From assembly GCA_013365325.1 (NCBI GenBank), contig JABVXV010000014.1:372001-436000 (forward strand): a stretch of DNA of 64,000 bases. Direction: 5' to 3'. Source of the DNA: Dipetalonema caudispina. Taxonomy: Eukaryota > Nematoda > Chromadorea > Rhabditida > Onchocercidae. The translations under genes were made by a program, and so were the position numbers. Shown one piece after another: positions 38,501 to 53,700 of this stretch (positions within the stretch are counted from its first letter, which is position 1; every line of letters starts with the position of its first letter). The notes under the pieces were generated by a model. The model searched no databases. It was not told where the DNA came from and saw only the letters and a program-made list of their open reading frames with translations.

Positions 38501-39858
38501 TCATCTTTACTGCTCTCTACTCTTTTTTGTGTCTCTCCAGCCGACTCTGAAACGAATCGACAGTATTATTATAATAGCATCAACACCAAGTTAATGTCGG
38601 CAACTTAAAAATCCTCAAAAATTCCAAACTATTCTTATACCTTCAAATTCTACTTGAAAACTTCTTTGAAATGAAAATTTCAACTTTACATAAACACCAC
38701 ATAAAAATAGCAAACCGTTTGAACCAACCTCCAAAGTTCGGTCCTTTAGATTCTCTTCCATAAGCACCTACAGCTGCTCTTCCTGGTCGAAGAACCGCTT
38801 GAATGGGTTCCACAATACCTTGCTTATTTGCGCCCAATCCTTGTCCTGGTACATAACCCATTTTACGCATCATTTTCATAATCACATCAGATTTGGAATG
38901 CTTCGCCCAATCTGCGAATTTATCAGGATCCACTACACTGTGCGTTGACCTCAAAACATACTCTCGGTTTGAAGCTTAATGCTTAACAACAATAATTGAA
39001 AACATTTTAAAAAGCATAATGAAGACTTACGACAAACGAAGCCCGGCAAAAACATTTGCACCTGCTTGCCGACGTGCTGGCCGCCGTGGTCTTGCCAGAG
39101 TAACTGGTTCATCATCCACTGTCTCATCATCATCATTTTTGTTCTGCAATTACAATATATGGATCTAATAAACAACGGATCTTTTACGGTATACAATTCA
39201 AACAAGCAGTAATATGACTTTTATCTCTAACGATTATCAAAAAACAATGATTAGTTAATCTTTAAAAAATCACATAAGAAATAACAAACCTCTCTTTCAA
39301 TTGTATTACCGTGCTTTATACCACCACTGACAAATGTTACTGGCGTGGAATAGTTTTTACTTTGTTTCTTTGAGCCTTTTGAACCAAACCCGGCATGTGC
39401 ATCCTCGTTGTCACTTTCCTCGCGATCAGCCCAAATACCTGAAATATAGCAATAACCAGTCAGTTAAAATGAAAAAGAAGTGCCATAAAATTAGTCTTCT
39501 TGTGTACATAAAAAAAGAAAAAAGTAAAAATGTTAGGAAAATGAGAAATATAAAAGGACTATTTCTATAAAATTATTCAAGAACCATAAAGAATGCAATA
39601 CAGTATATTTTCTTTCGAAAAAACCTAAAAAGAGCTTCTGATTAATCATAACAAAACAAAAAAAAAAAAAAGAAACTTCACATATCTATTTCTCTTCTTC
39701 TACTACTTATGCTCAAGAATGGAATAGTAAATGAAAATATTACCATATAATTGTTGATTCTTTGACAATCCACGACGAAATCCCGGATTTAACGCATACT
39801 CCAAGTCTCGTTCATTGATATCAAAACTTTCCATCCCATCATCTTCTTCTATGTCCAT
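34557..39858 (-). CDS. TFIP11: tuftelin-interacting protein 11 (STIP/Ntr1-type spliceosome disassembly factor)
   Basis: A G-patch protein that recruits the DHX15 helicase to dismantle intron-lariat spliceosomes; the C. elegans counterpart is stip-1. Seventeen exons: 39858-39744, 39438-39290, 39143-39031, 38949-38729, 38546-38350, 37885-37818, 37743-37614, 37414-37308, 37121-36983, 36852-36747, 36484-36318, 36200-36019, 35871-35739, 35649-35557, 35450-35327, 35248-35088 and 34751-34557. The sum is 2400 nt, 799 residues (human 837). The N-terminus has LEYALNPGFRRG and IWADREESDNED. The G-patch (about 145-190) has MMRKMGYVPGQGLG and GRAAVGAYG. The GC-factor-like core has WNPLTDRVPIHTWLHPWL and FSPIRQKLAKALKEWNP. 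The C-terminus has DLVELRAREAGVLYVP and YIDRNVIFGF. All 16 junctions are in phase. Exon 1 abuts an assembly gap and is duplicated on its far side. Confidence 0.96.
35495..35522. repeat. (TA)n tract
   Basis: Fourteen TA units inside the intron between TFIP11 exons 14 and 15. Confidence 0.9.
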
Positions 39859-40102
39859 CTTCCTTTGGCCAATACCTCTCCNNNNNNNNNNNNNNNNNNN
39901 NNNNNNNNNNNNNNNNNNNNNNNNNNNNNNNNNNNNNNNNNNNNNNNNNNNNNNNNNNNNNNNNNNNNNNNNNNNNNNNNNTTTGACAATCCACGACGAA
40001 ATCCCGGATTTAACGCATACTCCAAGTCTCGTTCATTGATATCAAAACTTTCCATCCCATCATCTTCTTCTATGTCCATCTTCCTTTGGCCAATACCTCT
40101 CC
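39761..40102. other. 100-N gap flanked by identical 121-bp copies
   Basis: Bases 39761-39881 and 39982-40102 are identical and flank exactly 100 N. The copied segment is the start of TFIP11 exon 1, including its ATG. The simplest reading is an unmerged contig overlap. The distal copy (ATG at 40079) is best ignored as a gene. The true upstream sequence continues at 40103. Confidence 0.9.
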
Positions 40103-40623
40103 CCAATCCAGAAATTAAAACCTCAAATGATGGCACGGAACAATATCTTTTCTATTTCAACACAACTACCTAGCGCTTGGACTTCACGCAGCCCTATTAT
40201 GAAACTCAACTTCTCAGTTTAGCTCTGCCTTTATTACTGAAAGTAATTAAGGAATAATTATTAATTTATCGTGTTTACAGTTTTTATGTGAGTGAATAAA
40301 TGAAAAATAAGTAGATACGTTTAAATAAAATGTACCATTTACAATAAGTATAAGTCGAAATGATCATAGGTATGTTCCAATGATCACAGGGGTATAATCT
40401 GGCGATTTGATTTCTAATGGTAATGATTACAGAAATGAAATACCTGATAGAGAAACCATCAGTGAAAGTAATCCAAGTTAGTTGAATTATAGTATAAATG
40501 ATTGATAATTTCGTAAAGAAGAAAATTTTTTGATTTTAAATTATTTGCTTAATCGAAATTTCAACGAAGCAGAAGTAAGTTATCATTGCTGTTTTTTTTC
40601 TTTACAATTTATTTATTGTCCCT

Positions 40624-40655
<32 letters not shown>

Positions 40656-42154
40656 ACTAATATATTTACCACACTTAGCTAACAATATTTGCAATTTATG
40701 TTTTCCACCAAGATCAGCAATGTTTATGTGTAAATGAAAATTGAAGAGTTTAACTTTCAAAAAAGTTTAATTCGAATTTATAAATACATACGCATACACA
40801 AATCTGAACTATTACAGCACTGTAACTTAAAGATAAATGGAAATCACAGAGCATGATTTATAAAGCTAAATTAATGATTAATTAATAGAATGAATATTTC
40901 CTTGGTGAATTTAACAACTTGTTGTTGCCATTGTACAATACAATCTATTCATTTCAATCATTGGAAAGATAAACAGAGATAAGTAAAGATTTTAGTAATT
41001 GTAGAATCAATTAAAAATAGCTACTTGAAATTTTAGGGTAATTTAATTTAAAAGTTAATGTATGCTCTTATCTTATTCCTTTTCCCAACTATTTTTTTAT
41101 TTTTAACAAAATCATACTTGGCAGTCCAAAATAAATTGTGCAATAAAATTAAGAACTTTTAAAAGTATATGAAAAAAGTAGATATTTTAAAAAATTCTTA
41201 CGGAACAGGTAGTAAAAAAAAAAAAGAAAGATTAATCCTGAAAGCAAACCGAGTAATTTATATCGGATTTGATTTGAATTGAAAGAAAAACTAATATAGA
41301 AATGGGAAAGAAAGGTGATGGAAAATGATAATGATTTGAAATTAGAAGAAGCATTAGCTTAAAATGCAATTCGCTAGATAGTATCAAATAAATAGCTAAA
41401 ATGAACTAACTTACTTTCCCATTTCAATTAAATAAGCTACCCTACTATAGAATATTTATTTGGAAGCGATAGATAAAGATATGATAGATAATGAACAAAG
41501 CAGAGATCAGGACTGTTTATGATAATTATTAACTCATTTTATGATTACTTTATCCACTATCTTTTCTTAATTAATACAATACAAGTAGCAAATAAAAATA
41601 AAGCAACTTGTATTTACCAACTTTTTTGTACTTCTTATGCTACTACAAATTATGCTAATTGTGTCTTAAGGTATTAATTATGGTACAATTTTCTTTAAGG
41701 TATTAATTACGGATCAATTTTCCGATATTATTATAATGAGAATTTACTTATTATCTCTACCACTTAAATTTTGCATTAATTGAAATCTTTGTATTAAATC
41801 AAAAAAATGCCGCAAAAAAAAAAGGGAAATTTAATAATTTAAATGACTGAGATCAGTTTTACGGCATGACTACTTACTTTGGGGAAAGGATTGTTCAGTT
41901 CTATGAAAACATTTCATGAGATTAGAACTAGAAATTGAGCTATCCATTAGACGAGAATGAAAATAGAGACGACGCTCCTACAGTTAAAATAAAAACTGTA
42001 GGATTAATTTAATTAACCTTCCAATGATTCATTAATTGTAAAGACTATTCTCATTGATAGAATATTTCTATCTTTTTTTACAACTAAATTTTTCCTCATC
42101 AATGAAACGATACTGATGAAATATTCTGTCCGAAAAGAGAATTTCAAAAATCGT
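40103..42154. other. intergenic, TFIP11 5' flank and RAB3 3' flank
   Basis: Two kilobases with no supportable gene. It should contain the TFIP11 promoter. It includes a 25-base poly-T run (about 40631-40655), a 29-bp tandem duplication and other AT-rich sequence. Confidence 0.5.
41666..41723. repeat. 29-bp tandem duplication
   Basis: Two adjacent 29-base units, each beginning TTAAGGTATTAATTA and ending CAATTTTC plus one base, with only a few differences. Confidence 0.85.
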
Positions 42155-43989
42155 TCAACAGTTGCATTGTGATGATGGTGGCTTTTGCATGTTTGGTGCA
42201 TCCAATCGTTGTCCTTTAGGATGTGTTGTCGCAGGATCAGAATCTAACGATTCCGCCATTTTGTCACATATTATCTCTACCAATTTTTCGAATACTGCTT
42301 TTACGTTTATATTCTCCTTGGCTGATGTTTCGAAAAATTCTAAGCCTAAAATGAATCATTTTATAAGTCTGAAATTAGAGCTAACATAAGAATATAGCAG
42401 ATAGCCAATGTAAGATTGTTATTAACATGTAATATGACAACGGTGATATTTGTTTGTATCATCTTTCTTTATTGAAGGTCACTTATTGAATCATCGATCG
42501 TCAAAGGTTAAAGCTAAAAAGAATAGAATGCTTAGTTTGAATGACTAGAAGAAATCTAAAAAAATGAATTCATCACATACCAAGTTGATCGGCTAATTGT
42601 TTACCCCGTTCACATGACACCACTCGTTCATCATCCATATCGCATTTATTACCAACTAGTACTACTTGTGCATTTTCCCACGAATATGTCTTGATTTGTG
42701 TACACCTATAATTCAGGTACATATCATTATTCAAAAAATTGATTGTTAAATTCAATTTGGACATCTTCTTCACATCAACTGCGTTTTTATTTTCACGCTT
42801 CATACATAACTTCAATCATTGGATCATTGGATAGGTTAAATGTTGAAAAAGAATGATTAAACTACTCACTTAAATCTATAAATTAAATAGCATTTTCATT
42901 CTGATTGTTATAAAACCTTAAGTTCTCTTCAAATTTGTAGTGAAAATTACCACACAATGCATAATTTAACCGTTAAAGCAATTTTATAAAATGACTAATA
43001 TATTGAAGTTACCATTGTACCGATCAATTCATAGTAAATTTGATTCTTTAGTAAGAAGACAGAAATCAGAAAAAGGTTGAACAATAAGAATATCATTCCA
43101 AATATCATCATATTGGCATATTGTAAACAATTACAATAAAAGATCGATTGATATTGAATGATCGTTTTACAATATTTTATTAGAAGATGGTAAAATGTTA
43201 TTAAAAACAAACCAGTCTTGAACGCTATTAAATGATTCTTCGTTCGTAATGTCATACATAAGAATGAAACCCATTGCACCACGATAATATGCAGTTGTTA
43301 TCGTCCGATACCGTTCTTGTCCTGCAGTATCCTGTAAATTTTTAAAACATAATCCAATAATAATTGTTCAAAATTAAGGAAACTTAATTATTTCTAAATA
43401 TTTGCAATAGATCTGAAATATACTCTCTTTTTTTACAAATCTATAACGTATATCGATCAAGGTACAATCTTTGATTTGAAAAATTTGACAATTCACCTAA
43501 GATGGAATTGTCTAGAAGAGATTTCTAAATTTTCTAAAATAATTTTGCGAGTTTATTGCGACAATTTCATAGTATGCAAATCAATTATACACCAATCTTC
43601 TGAATATTTTGATGTACTGATCAATGAAGTTTCTTGACATTTTTTCCAATCAAATTCGTTACAATATTAAAAAAAAAAAAATCCCATACGAAGTATTGAT
43701 AATTACATAGTCAATTTTCTGTCTTTATATTTCGAATTATTAATAATTAGCTACTTACCCATATTTGCAACTTAACACGTTTATCTCCTCTAAACACCGT
43801 TTTCACTTTGAAATCAATCCCAACTGTTGAGACAAATGCAGACGTAAAAGAATCATCACAGTATCGAAATAGAAATGAAGTCTTCCCCACTGATGAATTA
43901 CCAATAATTAGAAGTTTAAACATATAATCAAAATTTTGATCTGTTCCAGTTGGCGCAGTTGTAGTACCGCCTGCACCAGCAGCTGCCAT
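42155..43989 (-). CDS. RAB3: synaptic vesicle small GTPase RAB3
   Basis: A Rab GTPase that tethers and primes synaptic vesicles; the C. elegans counterpart is rab-3. Exons 43989-43759, 43331-43213, 42705-42581 and 42345-42155; 666 nt, 221 residues. The P-loop GNSSVGKT is at 30-37, switch [20 protein letters not shown] starts at 78, the base-binding NKCD is in exon 3 and ETSAK in exon 4. The C-terminus ends CNC, the CxC signal for double geranylgeranylation. The Rab3 signature [20 protein letters not shown] is intact. The N-terminal dozen residues are Ala/Gly/Thr-rich and unlike the C. elegans start. The ATG lies three bases after an acceptor (ATTTTAG), so either a 5'-UTR intron or leader trans-splicing occurs here. 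Confidence 0.98.
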
Positions 43990-46029
43990 AATCTAAAATT
44001 ATAATTTAAAATGTAAACAAAAAAAAAAAAAAGTAGTTCATTTACAACAAAAAAGAGAGCATGAATGTACTAATTAAGGCTTGATAAAATCTACAGAAGG
44101 AACAAAATTCTTTCTTCCTTAACATTATTAGCAACTTTCTTAGTCAAAATTAAATGACATTGAAATCCAATAAAATTATTTTTATCCTCTAAAGATCTAT
44201 GCACTTTACATTTTCTATACGACACTGATGAATACACCATTAGCAATTATCACTTGAAAGCCAAAGTCTTATTGATGTAAAGACTGAAAGTTTTTAGGTA
44301 AAGTAAGGGATTTCGTTTCATTTTAATATTTCATAAATAATATATTTCTTTTCCTTTTCCGCTATAATGCTCAATAGTAATATTTATTTGTTGAAAGAAA
44401 TGGGCTTCTTTTTTTTTTGTGAAGCATATAAAAGAGCCCAGGAAAAAGAATGGCATCACTGAAATAGTCTTCTGAAGTCTGAATGAAATAAGTCAACATA
44501 TATTCTCTTCTTCTTCGTTCCCATTTCATAAACGCTGTTAACAGCTGTGTAAAGAAACAAAGACAAATATTCCGTACATAGCGAAACACTATGCTGTCCA
44601 ATTTCAAGCTAAATAACTATTGAAATTAAGCAAATTTTAAAAATAAATTAAATTTACAAATATGTATGAAAATTCTATCATAAGATAAACTACTTTTTAA
44701 TAGGAAATTTGTTAATTATTTTGTAAAAAAGCATTAAGTGAAAAGTGTTGTAAGAAAATGATTCTGAATCTAATGAATTGTTGTTTCATGTTATCATATT
44801 CATGAATTTCTTAGGGAAGGAAAATTTACAAATCATTATTGATTACGGGAAGTTTGAACCATAATTTCTACATGTATGTAGTCCGTTTTGTTTCAAGTGA
44901 ACTCAGACAAGCATTAAATCATAGATTGTTTTCTCTTATCATTAAGTAAATATTCATTTGAACTTTTTAGCTCTTTTCATATTTTTTGATCAAAAAAAAT
45001 CCGCAATTAATGGATCACAATTGGAATAGTAATGTAGATATTAGAGTAAGAATTATATCTCTTGCTCTGTCTGATTTGTCATCAGAGAAATCTTCTTGAG
45101 GTATTCTCGTTGATAAATCGATGATTATTGAAATATCATTGCTAAAACAAAAATGTAATAATCAATATGTTAAGGCTTTTCTTTTCTCATTCCAAAAAGT
45201 GCCAAGGAAACAGCCAAGTATTAATGGTAGTCTCAATCACTGAAAGAGAGAAATGAAAAAATCGAAAGAATAAAAGTAAAGCAAAATAAGGTTCATCAGT
45301 TTATTCAATTTCACTCAGATACAATCTCACCATCATGTATCAATTCCAATTAGTTCATACTCATTTTATAGTTTTTAAATTATTTTGTGACTTATTTTTT
45401 ATACCAGAAAATATTTAATAAATAAAAAATTTGAAGACATAATGGATAGTATATTTAAATATAATTTTTAAAATCAAGCAAATGAAATAAGCTCCATAAG
45501 TGAGCTATTGATATAACTTCTAATGAAAAAAATGAAAAAAGGTTATTGCATTGTAAAATGATCTGACCATAAGAATTCAATGTTTAATTCGTTTCAATAA
45601 AAATTCTAATACTACGCTAATGATAATCATAACAAATCTTAATACTATCAAACAATTCTATCATGATATCATTACTAATAGTTGTGATAATGAATTATTG
45701 AAAAAAAAAAAAAAAAAAAAAAAAAGAAAAAAATGGAAAAAGAATAAGAAGAAAGAGAACAATTAAAGATTGTAAAAAGAGAATTACAATGATATAATGT
45801 AAAATATCTTTTTTTTTTGAGAGAGAAAATTTTGAATGAAAAATGATAGTAAAATTAATAAATAACCTATATAGTTTAGGAATTAATATAAAAAATGATT
45901 AAATAATTTACCAAAAAAAAATTAGAGAAATTTAAAATTATTGTACGAAAATGTTGAAAAAAATAAGCATATAAATAAGCTTAAAAATTTTTACTGATTG
46001 CTTATTTGTGTTGTAATGATGAAAAATGT

Positions 46030-46034
<5 letters not shown>

Positions 46035-46073
<39 letters not shown>

Positions 46074-46079
46074 GAGAGA
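46035..46079. repeat. (AG)n purine tract
   Basis: Forty-five bases of alternating A and G with one GGG interruption. It is nearly complementary to the pyrimidine tract about 270 bases downstream. Confidence 0.95.
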
Positions 46080-46350
46080 TCGTAGATGTTAGATATGAAA
46101 GAAAAATATATGAGGAGAAAAAGAGGTTCACAAAAATATTTTATTATTCAGGGTAAAAATGGAGAAGATGGAAGAGCAAAGAGCTCTCTCCGCCAATCAT
46201 TTGATATCTTTCAACTAGTGGGTACCCTACAACATCCATTTATAAAATCGATTTTTAGTTTATGTTTCCTTTAAAGGATGTAAAGGCTTTTTCCAAGGCC
46301 TGTGTAAATTCGATGATTCATATAAAGTGAAGAGAAAAATGTCCCTCTTC

Positions 46351-46382
<32 letters not shown>
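46351..46382. repeat. (CT)n pyrimidine tract
   Basis: About 32 bases of alternating C and T with one CCC interruption, followed by poly-T. Confidence 0.95.
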
Positions 46383-46500
46383 TCCTTTTTTTTTTTTTTG
46401 CACTCACTCTTTCCTCATTTAGTTACAAACATTTGACCAAGAGGAAGGATGGATACATACACATTCAGTTAAGGCCTTTACATCATATAAGGCTTTCTGT

Positions 46501-46531
46501 TAAGCTAAGTAAGCTAAGCTAAGCCAAGCCA
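46501..46531. repeat. degenerate AAGCT/AAGCC pentamer run
   Basis: Roughly six units of TAAGC followed by T or C. It superficially recalls the nematode telomere repeat (TTAGGC) but has a five-base period, so I do not call it telomeric. Confidence 0.7.
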
Positions 46532-46922
46532 ATCTTATACAATTCACATTTCCACTACATCCAAATAGCATGCGTCCATGCATATAAAGTGCAAGCATTA
46601 ACAACGCCTACATATTGCACATTTTGCAAGCAATATTTTTGCAAATGCATTAAAGTAGGAAATTCTTCAGAGATTTAATGAACTAACTTAAGAAAAATAA
46701 AGGGAAAGGATTGTAAAATTAAAGAAGGTATTATTGATTATCTCATTACTACTCTCAAACTTATATTTAACACTAAGCTTAAGTTTAAGCTTTTAATCTT
46801 CCAAACTTTTCTTCTATCATTCTTATTACAACTATTGTTGTAATATCGAGGAATATCTTTGAATTTCCAATAAATTGATCAATTTAAATTACTGCAAGCC
46901 TTTTATTTACATTTTACGATAT

Positions 46923-46983
46923 GTAACGTAATAGATACGTCATGCGTAACGTAATAGATACGTCATGCTTAATGTAATAGACG
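46923..46983. repeat. 23-bp tandem repeat, 2.6 copies
   Basis: Two perfect units beginning GTAACGTAATAGATACGTCA are followed by a partial diverged third. The unit contains ACGTCA, a half-site resembling a CRE core. It lies 270 bp upstream of the RPT1 start. Confidence 0.85.
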
Positions 46984-47230
46984 ATTATGGATGCAACACG
47001 CACATCTATCATTGATTACTTATCACATCTTTCAGCAACAATCAAATTCATAATAATGTTCACGTATCACTCTTAGGCCCGGTCTGCATAACGGTTGGTA
47101 TTTCACGTCGCGGACAAAAAGAAAGATGGGGAAGTTGACGTGATCGTAAGTTGTAAGGGGGGGGTTATGAATGCGTTTGTTGTCATAGGTTATGATGATT
47201 CATATGATTATCTCACTGATTATGGGTCAA

Positions 47231-47252
47231 TTTCAGGTACAAACTAAACGAG
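47231..47252 (+). promoter_or_regulatory. spliced-leader-type acceptor and 5' UTR of RPT1
   Basis: TTTCAG at 47231-47236 is a consensus nematode acceptor. It leaves a 16-base 5' UTR before the ATG, typical of leader trans-splicing. Confidence 0.65.
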
Positions 47253-50277
<3,025 letters not shown>

Positions 50278-50718
50278 ATGAAATTTGTCTGGAAATTCCC
50301 TAGGCATGATGACTTTTAAAATTTTACAAAACAATTTTTAAATTATTTGTGTATATAATCTGTTTGGTTTGGATGAATTTGGACAGTAACTTCTCAAATG
50401 AAAACATTTAGAAATTTTAAAGAATTTTTGTAAAAGTGGATGACACGCTACAACAATTTCTTGTTAAATAAATTGGAATATGTTTAACTATGCAAATTGA
50501 TTATGGTGATGTTATTAAGAATAAACTGTTCATAGTTTCTCATATTTTCACAAGGAAATCGGGTGCAAATTAGTTTCAATATCAGAGTACAAACTCATCA
50601 AGGTTTTTGGTATTTTACGATTTAATTATCAGTTCTTCATTTCGAACCGAAATGGCAGGACAGAGGAGAGAGTTATTATTGCCAATTGGTCTACTATCAA
50701 ACAAAAAACCTTCACAAT
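50278..50718. other. intergenic between convergent 3' ends
   Basis: 440 bases holding the 3' ends of RPT1 (plus) and PIG-W copy A (minus). No gene seen. Confidence 0.5.
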
Positions 50719-53700
50719 TTATTTTTTTTTTCGCAGTCTGGTGAAAAGATGAACAGCGGTAGCACAAGTACACATATAAACTGTTATTATAGCAGTTGCA
50801 TGGTAATAGTTCTTCACCGATGAAGTGTTTATACTTTTATTCACCAAGCCTGTCAGGATATTTGCTAGCAAAAAAAATAGCAATCCTTGTTGATTGATTG
50901 AATCCACTAAAAATGGCTTCAATATTTCCAATGGATTTTCATCTGCAATAGTGTCCTAAGCTGGAAAGGTTAAAATTACGTAAAACAAGAGAAGGTATTA
51001 ACGGTATTTTGTGATATTAACTTTACTTTGTAACACAGTTTTCTAGAGCACAGGCATTATATATTATCCGTTAATTTCATGAAAAAACTTTCAAAATTCG
51101 ATTAGAATTATTTGTGTCGAAATTAGGTTTCAAAACTTACCATCACCCAGCGTAATTTTCGTTTCAGGATGCACTTCCGGTCCAGCATTTTTCACCATGC
51201 TTACCTTTTTATTCAAATCTGAAAATTAAGGAAAGATTTAGTAGGTCAATTCCTTGCAATAGTTCGAGAAAGTAGTGTTCTTTCTAGAACTAGGTGGAAA
51301 TGACTCTGTTGTAACAGTAAACTTACTGTTATGAAACTTCAACATTTGTAAAACCCAGCCCTGAAGCAACTGAATGAATAAATAACCGCATAAATAAATA
51401 TTATGAAAAACCACCTAAAATATTGCATTTATAAAGGATTTCTGATATAGCAGAAAAAAAAAAAAGGAATGACTTATATTAGTGGGTTTTCACTCTCTAT
51501 CTATCCTTGCAAATGGAAATATCTTGACCTGAATCATTCAATAATTTGCCTCTCTAAATGTTTTGAATTTCATTCAGATATTGTCGAATACGGTCAGATA
51601 ATTACTGTAGCAAAAGTAATAAAACAAAGAAAATGGAGAGAATAGAACACTTATCATTTCTAGAATATATGGTACATTTGCAATTCTTCGTGATGGTGGA
51701 CCAACAAGTTTTATAGCAAATTCTTGTGCTATAAAAATTATTACAGTGAGTAGTAGTAGCTGAAAAAAACGATAGAACCATATTTTGATTCGTTTCCTAA
51801 AAAAGATATTGAATGTTAGCATTTTTTAAACCATTATTTAAAAATTATTGCTTCCTTCATAATTCTTTTGAAAGCAAAAGACGATATTGAATGGAAATTT
51901 TAATCTCTTGTGATTATTGCAAATGTTTTTTGAAAATTGTTTCTTTTTTTTTTTTTTTTTTTTTCTTTGCGCATATTAAATATGAAAGAGAGACAAAATG
52001 TAAAAGTATCTTGCAATCTAAATACTTTCTTAATGGAAGAAAAGATATGGTGAAGTTTTAAGCACAATAAACAGCCATTGATAAATAGCAAATGAAATAT
52101 TTCATTTAACATTAGCATTAATATCGTTGAATTCATACTATAGTATACTATACCTTTTTTCGGTTACATTAAAATTTATATGAGAATCGCAATAATTATG
52201 CTGTGATATCCCGGTAAATAAAAAACTGGCTATAGCTGATGCCAAATAATAAATTGACAGATATCCACAGAATGAGAAAATTCCTTCGCGATTTTTTGAG
52301 ACAAAATCTTTCCTTTTTGTCTTATTTGAAATCAAATATTCCTGATAATGAAAAATTTGAAGTCCATTGTCAATGGGATACTACTCATTGATTGTTCACT
52401 ACAAATACTACCACTACAATCTCTGCAAATCCAAACTCAACTAATCTTTTTTTATTGTTCATTGCAAGTAGAATTATGTTTTTTTTCGGAAACTTTGATT
52501 TTGAAACTTTTGTCAACGATTGAATGTTACCTAAAAACAATCATATAAAAATAAGTATTTAAAAGTACTTACTCTAAATTTACTAAAGCAATTACTCCAC
52601 CAAGACATAAAGAAGTACCTGTAAATTTTGTTTCGTTAAAAAATATTGATACGTAAACGCAATGACTATTCCTAGCAGTAAATGATATCGTCGACCCAAA
52701 AAATTCACTAATAACTGAAATTTTGCAAATTTATTTTTGCTTTTTCATATTCTGTTTAAAGAATTTAATGGAAATTATAGTACAGTATGGAATTGTAATA
52801 AAAGTACCACACAAAAATACCATACACTAGAAGGAAGATACAGGTATTTGTAGTACTGTTTCTCGTTAAATAATTTAAACAAACTCGTAACAGTCCAAGA
52901 GTAATGAAGAAATTCCAATACATGCCATACTCGTTAATTTGATATCCATAATTCATGAAATGAAGCAAAACTGTTCGTGCTATACCCAGTACTATTAGCA
53001 CAATACTTGATGAAGACTTCAAAGAACAGTATCTGTAATGAACTGCTAAAAGAATATTCAAATCTATCCTTTCCTCGTTAAAGTATATCTTCTGATCATA
53101 CGTGTGATTCTTGTCCTGAACTCCTGTATGCGATGATATCGATAACCTACTTTTTTGTCAAATTAATTGTTTGTCACGATGACTATTCCAATCACGCAAT
53201 GATATTTTCATGCTAACAGTGCAATATATGAGAATGAAACCAATCATCCGATCATAATTATTTCATTTATCTATTAGAAAACTATCTGTGATGTAACTAT
53301 CTACTCTTGTTTGAATTTAAAAAAAAATATTGTCTTTGTGGTTTACCTTGAAGTTACTAGGAATATATTCTGTTTTAATTTAATAGCAGCTGTTAAATTG
53401 ATATTTATGCAAATTGAGCTAAACATTTAGAAATTAGATTAGCATTTTATACACTTAAAATTATGAAGAATTATGAGAAGAGAACCGTTTTTTTTGGTTG
53501 ACATCTTTTACTCTTCCAGGATAATATCGGAATACATCCACTACAGCAAAACAATAAACAAATGTAGCTGTGCCAAGATCCATAACACTTCGGCCAAAAA
53601 TTGATGTCTTCGCAAAACGACGAGGAAATACATTAAAATCCACGGATAATATGGCACCAGCTGTAGCAAGAAAGCCATATAATCTGTAATAGTATTGAAA

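Larger units (their letters stand above)
43990..47230. promoter_or_regulatory. divergent intergenic region between RAB3 and RPT1
   Basis: 3.2 kb separates two genes transcribed away from each other. It includes a purine tract, a pyrimidine tract, a 23-bp tandem repeat, a 31-base poly-A-rich run near 45700 and a perfect 8-bp inverted repeat with a two-base spacer (46775-46792, AAGCTTAA/TTAAGCTT). Neuronal control elements for RAB3 are expected here but none is recognised. Confidence 0.5.

Noticed and set aside
39815..40173. Open frames spanning the second gap on both strands
   Set aside because: They combine N sequence with the duplicated TFIP11 exon 1 and are artefacts.
46086..46274. Plus-strand 62-codon frame between the AG and CT tracts
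   Set aside because: No family pattern and no splice context; probably chance.
46501..46531. Interstitial telomere-like repeat
   Set aside because: The period is five and the units are TAAGC(T/C), not the nematode TTAGGC hexamer.
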